Below, one piece after another: positions 6,105 to 8,380 of a stretch of 8,380 nt of DNA (positions are counted from its first letter, which is position 1; every line of letters begins with the position of its first letter). Origin of the DNA: Candidatus Woesearchaeota archaeon (GTDB lineage: Archaea; Nanobdellota; Nanobdellia; Woesearchaeales; CG1-02-33-12). A program made the position numbers and the translations under genes. Location of the stretch: the NCBI GenBank assembly GCA_017609385.1, contig JAFCEA010000038.1, positions 1 to 8,380 of the forward strand. The letters run 5' to 3'. A model generated the notes under the pieces. The model saw only the letters and a program-made list of their open reading frames with translations. It did not search any database and was not told where the DNA came from.

Positions 6105-7088
6105 TTATTTATTGCCAAAGTTAAAAACATTTGTTAAATCAATATTCTCCTCTGCATAATGTTTTTCACTCTTATGTTCTTTTTCTGGCTCTGGTTCTTT
6201 TTTCTCTTCACTGCTCTCTTTTTCATCTGAATCCTGTTCCTGCTTCTTCTCAGGTTCTTCTTCCTTTTTTTCCTCTTCAGAGTTTTGTTGTTCTTCTGTA
6301 TTTTTATCTGAATTTTTTTCCGAGTCTTGTTCTTTTTCTTCTTCAGGTTGCTCAATTTGCTCTTGCTCCTTTTCTTCAGGCTCTTCAGACTCTTTAAGTT
6401 TTTTATCTTCCTCATAACTAGACTCAGCATCCTCTTCCATTAGCTCTCTTACTGTCTTTTCCTCTTTTGCAACATCATAATTTGTTTTTGTTCTATCAAC
6501 TGGTTCTATCTCATCAACTGTTGGAAGCTCTTCTTTTTTTTCTTTAATTTCTTCTTTTGATTTGGTTTCTTCGCATGGTTCTTCAGGCTTAATCTCTTCT
6601 TGTTTTTCTTCAAGAGCTATTTCTGATTTTTCACCTGTTTTTATTTCCTCAGCTTCATTGCCTAAACTCCCCTCTTCCACAACTTGTTCAATGGTTTCCT
6701 GCTTCTCCACTGGCTTTTTTTCAAGTGGTTCTTCAATTTCATTTGGTTCCTCAGGCATTTCGGATTTCTTTTTTATTTCTTCAACATCTTCAGATATTCC
6801 CTCAGAAGTTTTAGGTTTTTCTTCTATTGGCTCTTCAACTTCTTTTGTTTCCTCAATTAATTCTTCTTTAGCTTCACCAAGTTCCTTAACTGTCTCTTCA
6901 GGATTTTCTTCATCATGCTCTTCAAAATCTTGTTCAATAGGCTCAGGTTCTTTTACCTTAACCTCAGGCTTTTCTTTTGGTTTCCCAACCATGTTCTTTG
7001 CCCGTTCTATTGCATCATGCATACTTGCAGCAAGACCATTATCTTTTAACGATTTAGCTAGTTTCATTATTTCATCTGGAACGTTCAT
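6105..7088 (-). CDS. Highly acidic, probably disordered protein with short conserved-looking ends
   Basis: 327 residues of unknown function. Glu makes up about 31% (102 by hand count), with abundant Lys and Pro; net charge is about -65. Residues ~3-35 differ from the rest: DEIMKLAKSLKDNGLAASMH and on to NMVG reads as one or two amphipathic helices, a possible docking segment. Residues ~36-310 are low-complexity E/K/P/Q/S tracts expected to be disordered, or extended charged helix where E and K alternate. The last residues (ENIDLTNVFNFGNK) turn hydrophobic again, with a Phe-rich short motif. There is no signal peptide or membrane segment, so it should be cytosolic. The ATG at 7088 has a good GGTGAT 5 nt upstream. 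It heads a unit with RuBisCO. It could be a scaffold, a chaperone-like acidic tail protein or a nucleic-acid mimic; none of these is shown. The Ser-rich reading on the opposite strand is a by-product of Glu codons. Confidence 0.8.
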   Translation of the reverse strand: MNVPDEIMKLAKSLKDNGLAASMHDAIERAKNMVGKPKEKPEVKVKEPEPIEQDFEEHDEENPEETVKELGEAKEELIEETKEVEEPIEEKPKTSEGISEDVEEIKKKSEMPEEPNEIEEPLEKKPVEKQETIEQVVEEGSLGNEAEEIKTGEKSEIALEEKQEEIKPEEPCEETKSKEEIKEKKEELPTVDEIEPVDRTKTNYDVAKEEKTVRELMEEDAESSYEEDKKLKESEEPEEKEQEQIEQPEEEKEQDSEKNSDKNTEEQQNSEEEKKEEEPEKKQEQDSDEKESSEEKKEPEPEKEHKSEKHYAEENIDLTNVFNFGNK

Positions 7089-7093
7089 TGTTT

Positions 7094-7100
7094 ATCACCT
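7094..7100 (-). promoter_or_regulatory. Ribosome binding site of the acidic-protein gene
   Basis: Minus-strand AGGTGAT lies 5 nt before the ATG at 7088. This is a canonical archaeal site matching the 3' end of 16S rRNA, and it confirms the start. Confidence 0.75.
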
Positions 7101-7118
7101 TAAATTTTCTTTAAAATA

Positions 7119-7133
7119 TTATCCTGAGGATAA
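7119..7133. repeat. Palindrome (candidate operator) between TATA box and start site of the acidic-protein/RuBisCO unit
   Basis: TTATCC (7119-7124), TGA, GGATAA (7128-7133): a perfect 6-bp dyad with a 3-nt centre, one of the few G/C-containing elements in this spacer. With the TATA box at 7141-7150, the inferred start is near 7120, so the dyad fills the gap between them. A bound repressor there would block RNA polymerase. It could instead form a small hairpin at the end of the upstream transcript. Confidence 0.5.
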
Positions 7134-7140
7134 ACTTAAT

Positions 7141-7150
7141 ATTATATAAA
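7141..7150 (-). promoter_or_regulatory. TATA box of the acidic-protein/RuBisCO unit
   Basis: Minus-strand TTTATATAAT, a close match to the archaeal consensus, preceded by ATAACT as a possible TFB site. It lies just past the stop of the methyltransferase gene (7153) and predicts a leader of about 30 nt containing the GGTGAT ribosome site. Confidence 0.6.
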
Positions 7151-7152
7151 AG

Positions 7153-7632
7153 TTATCTTTTGGCAAAGAAGATTATGTCTTTGTCTTCTTCAATTGTTTT
7201 TCTTATGTTAAAGAGTTCTTTTATTAGGTTCTTTATCTCATTTATTTTAGATGATTTTTTCAGTATGCTTAATGCAACATCCTTCTTTGAGACTCTTTTT
7301 ATCTCTTCTAATCCTTTTCTTATGTTCTTGAAGTTATGAATTGCAGTAACAGATATGACACTGTCAAAAGAATTGTCTTTGAATGGCAGGTTTTCAGCAT
7401 ATGCCCTTATGTAAAATGCATTCTTTCCCTGATTTAAGAGGTTTACGGATGGGTCAATACCTATTTTTATACACTTAAATTCTTTTGCAAAAATACCTGT
7501 TCCACATCCAACATCTAAAAGAAAATCCTGTTTTTTGATTTCTAAATTATCTTTTATCAACCTTATCTTGTTTAACTGCTCTTCTCTGTGTAATTCATTA
7601 TATGACCTTGAGATTGAGTTGTAATAATTCAT
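7153..7632 (-). CDS. Small class I SAM-dependent methyltransferase
   Basis: 159 residues. Motif I LLDVGCGTG at 38-46 binds the SAM amino-acid part; the acidic residue ending strand 2 is D60 (IGIDPS), which contacts the ribose; AENLPFKDNSFDSVISV at 79-95 covers the adenine-binding loop and strand 4 (motif III/post-II), followed by AIHNF. This is the methyltransferase-11/UbiE-like pattern. The N-terminal helix (YYNSISRSYNELHREEQL) is typical of the group. At about 160 residues it is compact, and the end (DKDIIFFAKR) gives the last strands, so it may be complete but minimal. Substrate unknown; it could be an RNA base, protein or small molecule. Start ATG 7632 lies 9 nt after the preceding gene's stop with no clear SD, suggesting an operon with translational coupling. 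It is unrelated in sequence to the Taw3-like protein in the window. Confidence 0.85.
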   Translation of the reverse strand: MNYYNSISRSYNELHREEQLNKIRLIKDNLEIKKQDFLLDVGCGTGIFAKEFKCIKIGIDPSVNLLNQGKNAFYIRAYAENLPFKDNSFDSVISVTAIHNFKNIRKGLEEIKRVSKKDVALSILKKSSKINEIKNLIKELFNIRKTIEEDKDIIFFAKR

Positions 7633-7641
7633 CTTAAGACT

Positions 7642-8380
7642 TTACTCTGCCTCACTTTCCACGTTGTATTGAGCAACATGATATGCATCAAGCTTAAATG
7701 GATAAGATGGTGTTGTTATGCCTGTTATATTATACAACTTATTTCCATAACCTGTTCCAGGATCACACTCATCACTCCAGAAGCAGTAATCAACATAACT
7801 CTTATATCTTCCATCAGATAATGTTTTATTTATCATTGATTCAATACCGCAACATAATGAGGGTGAAGCACTATCATAAAACCTCATAAGATAGCTTGGT
7901 GAGTGCTGAGTTGACTCATTAGATTCATGCCTGTAAGTTGTGTTTGCAATATGCTCTTTCAGAGTATCAATATTCCATTCAGTATCATTAAAAGGGGTTT
8001 CCTTTATTGGATGGCTGTAAGGAATGTTTGGGTTTATTAGGTATAGTGGATCATCAAAACCAATAATGCTAAACATTATACTAACTGTCTCTGTCTTGTT
8101 CCATAAAGCAATTCCTGCATCAACAGAAAAATTTAAGCTTAGATTAACACCAACCTTCCATGGTCCTGTATCATCTGACTGGAATATCACAGTATCTATA
8201 TTTTCCTTGTTAAAGTTGGTTGTTATATGCAAAACCTCTTGTGACATTTCCTCTATTTTATCAATTCTGTAAATAAAGGTATTATCCTGCATTAGCGTAA
8301 TTCCCATATCGCCAAGATCTGTACCATCTATTGTTCCATTCAATAGCACTTCTTTAAACTTTGCATTTAAGTCATTTTCA
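7642..8380 (-). CDS. Secreted, sequon-rich protein of unknown function, C-terminal part (5' end beyond window)
   Basis: The frame is open from the stop at 7642 to the window edge. A GTG at 8349 is a possible start but is unlikely: coding sequence continues upstream (ENDLNAKFKE) and no signal peptide follows it. About 246 residues are visible. They contain nine N-x-S/T sequons (NGT, NLS, NFS, NKT, NDT, NTT, NES, NKT, NIT), few lysines and many aromatic residues, plus four Cys (a CC pair in SPSLCCGIE, then C and C in DYCFWSDECDPG) that could form disulfides. All this suggests an extracellular, N-glycosylated domain, whereas the neighbouring cytosolic genes are Lys-rich. Many DPANN pilin-like or class III signal-peptide proteins look like this, but the N-terminus needed to decide is missing. 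No membrane helix is seen in this part. It is first in a pair with the methyltransferase. Confidence 0.7.
   Translation of the reverse strand, partial: ENDLNAKFKEVLLNGTIDGTDLGDMGITLMQDNTFIYRIDKIEEMSQEVLHITTNFNKENIDTVIFQSDDTGPWKVGVNLSLNFSVDAGIALWNKTETVSIMFSIIGFDDPLYLINPNIPYSHPIKETPFNDTEWNIDTLKEHIANTTYRHESNESTQHSPSYLMRFYDSASPSLCCGIESMINKTLSDGRYKSYVDYCFWSDECDPGTGYGNKLYNITGITTPSYPFKLDAYHVAQYNVESEAE

Noticed and set aside
6134..6430. Lys/Arg-rich frame on the minus strand inside the acidic gene
   Set aside because: A +1-type shadow of GAA/AAG-rich sequence with no ribosome site.
6562..7149. 195-codon Ser/Phe-rich open frame on the plus strand opposite the acidic gene
   Set aside because: It is the mirror of Glu and Lys codons of the minus-strand gene, is low complexity, and would run into the promoter region; the minus-strand gene has a proper SD and promoter.
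8347..8349. GTG as the true start of the gene at the right edge
   Set aside because: The frame continues to the window end with protein-like sequence, and a secreted protein should begin with a signal peptide, which is absent here.
1..8380. CRISPR array, insertion sequence or toxin-antitoxin pair
   Set aside because: No spaced direct repeats, transposase motifs, terminal inverted repeats or small toxin/antitoxin gene pairs were found on either strand.

Overview
The window is AT-rich, densely packed DNA that looks archaeal, most likely from a small-genome DPANN-type lineage (Woesearchaeota/Pacearchaeota-like). The archaeal assignment rests on a Taw3/TYW3-type wyosine-tRNA enzyme, an archaeal form III RuBisCO large chain, TATA boxes about 26 bp before inferred transcript starts, GGTG(AT) ribosome sites, a leaderless-looking gene, and surface proteins built from Ig-like modules with single terminal membrane anchors. 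The DPANN placement is inference from overall style and cannot be proved here. No mobile element, CRISPR array, rRNA or tRNA was seen, and no gene-free stretch exceeds 200 bases.

Layout. On the plus strand, the 3' end of a long-chain acyl-CoA synthetase gene (1-297) is followed by a Taw3-like tRNA methyltransferase (343-933). All remaining genes are on the minus strand and are read from right to left. The C-terminal part of a sequon-rich secreted protein (enters at 8380, stops at 7642) is followed 9 nt later by a small class I SAM methyltransferase (7632-7153). A new promoter then drives a very acidic, probably disordered 327-residue protein (7088-6105), with RuBisCO 23 nt behind it (6081-4810). 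Next come three surface-protein genes: a tail-anchored Ig/cadherin-like protein with a poly-Glu stalk (4657-3035), a secreted lamin-tail-domain protein (2838-1567), and a small Ig-like membrane-anchored protein (1564-905). The last of these overlaps the Taw3 gene tail to tail by 29 bp.

How the genes relate. The RuBisCO has the expected catalytic residues and probably works in nucleotide (AMP/ribose) salvage, as form III enzymes do, but none of its pathway partners is in the window. The acidic gene and RuBisCO look like one transcription unit, with a candidate operator palindrome between the TATA box and the inferred start. The two proteins carry opposite net charge. Whether they interact is the most interesting open question here. 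The three surface genes appear to form a cell-envelope module. Two of them share an unusual G5 ribosome site, and the longest has a structured 5' leader (8-bp hairpin at the inferred transcript start plus a tandem 11-bp repeat).

I see no clear evidence of a complete new multi-gene system. The strongest leads are the RuBisCO/acidic-protein pair and the regulatory structures upstream of it and of the surface-protein gene.
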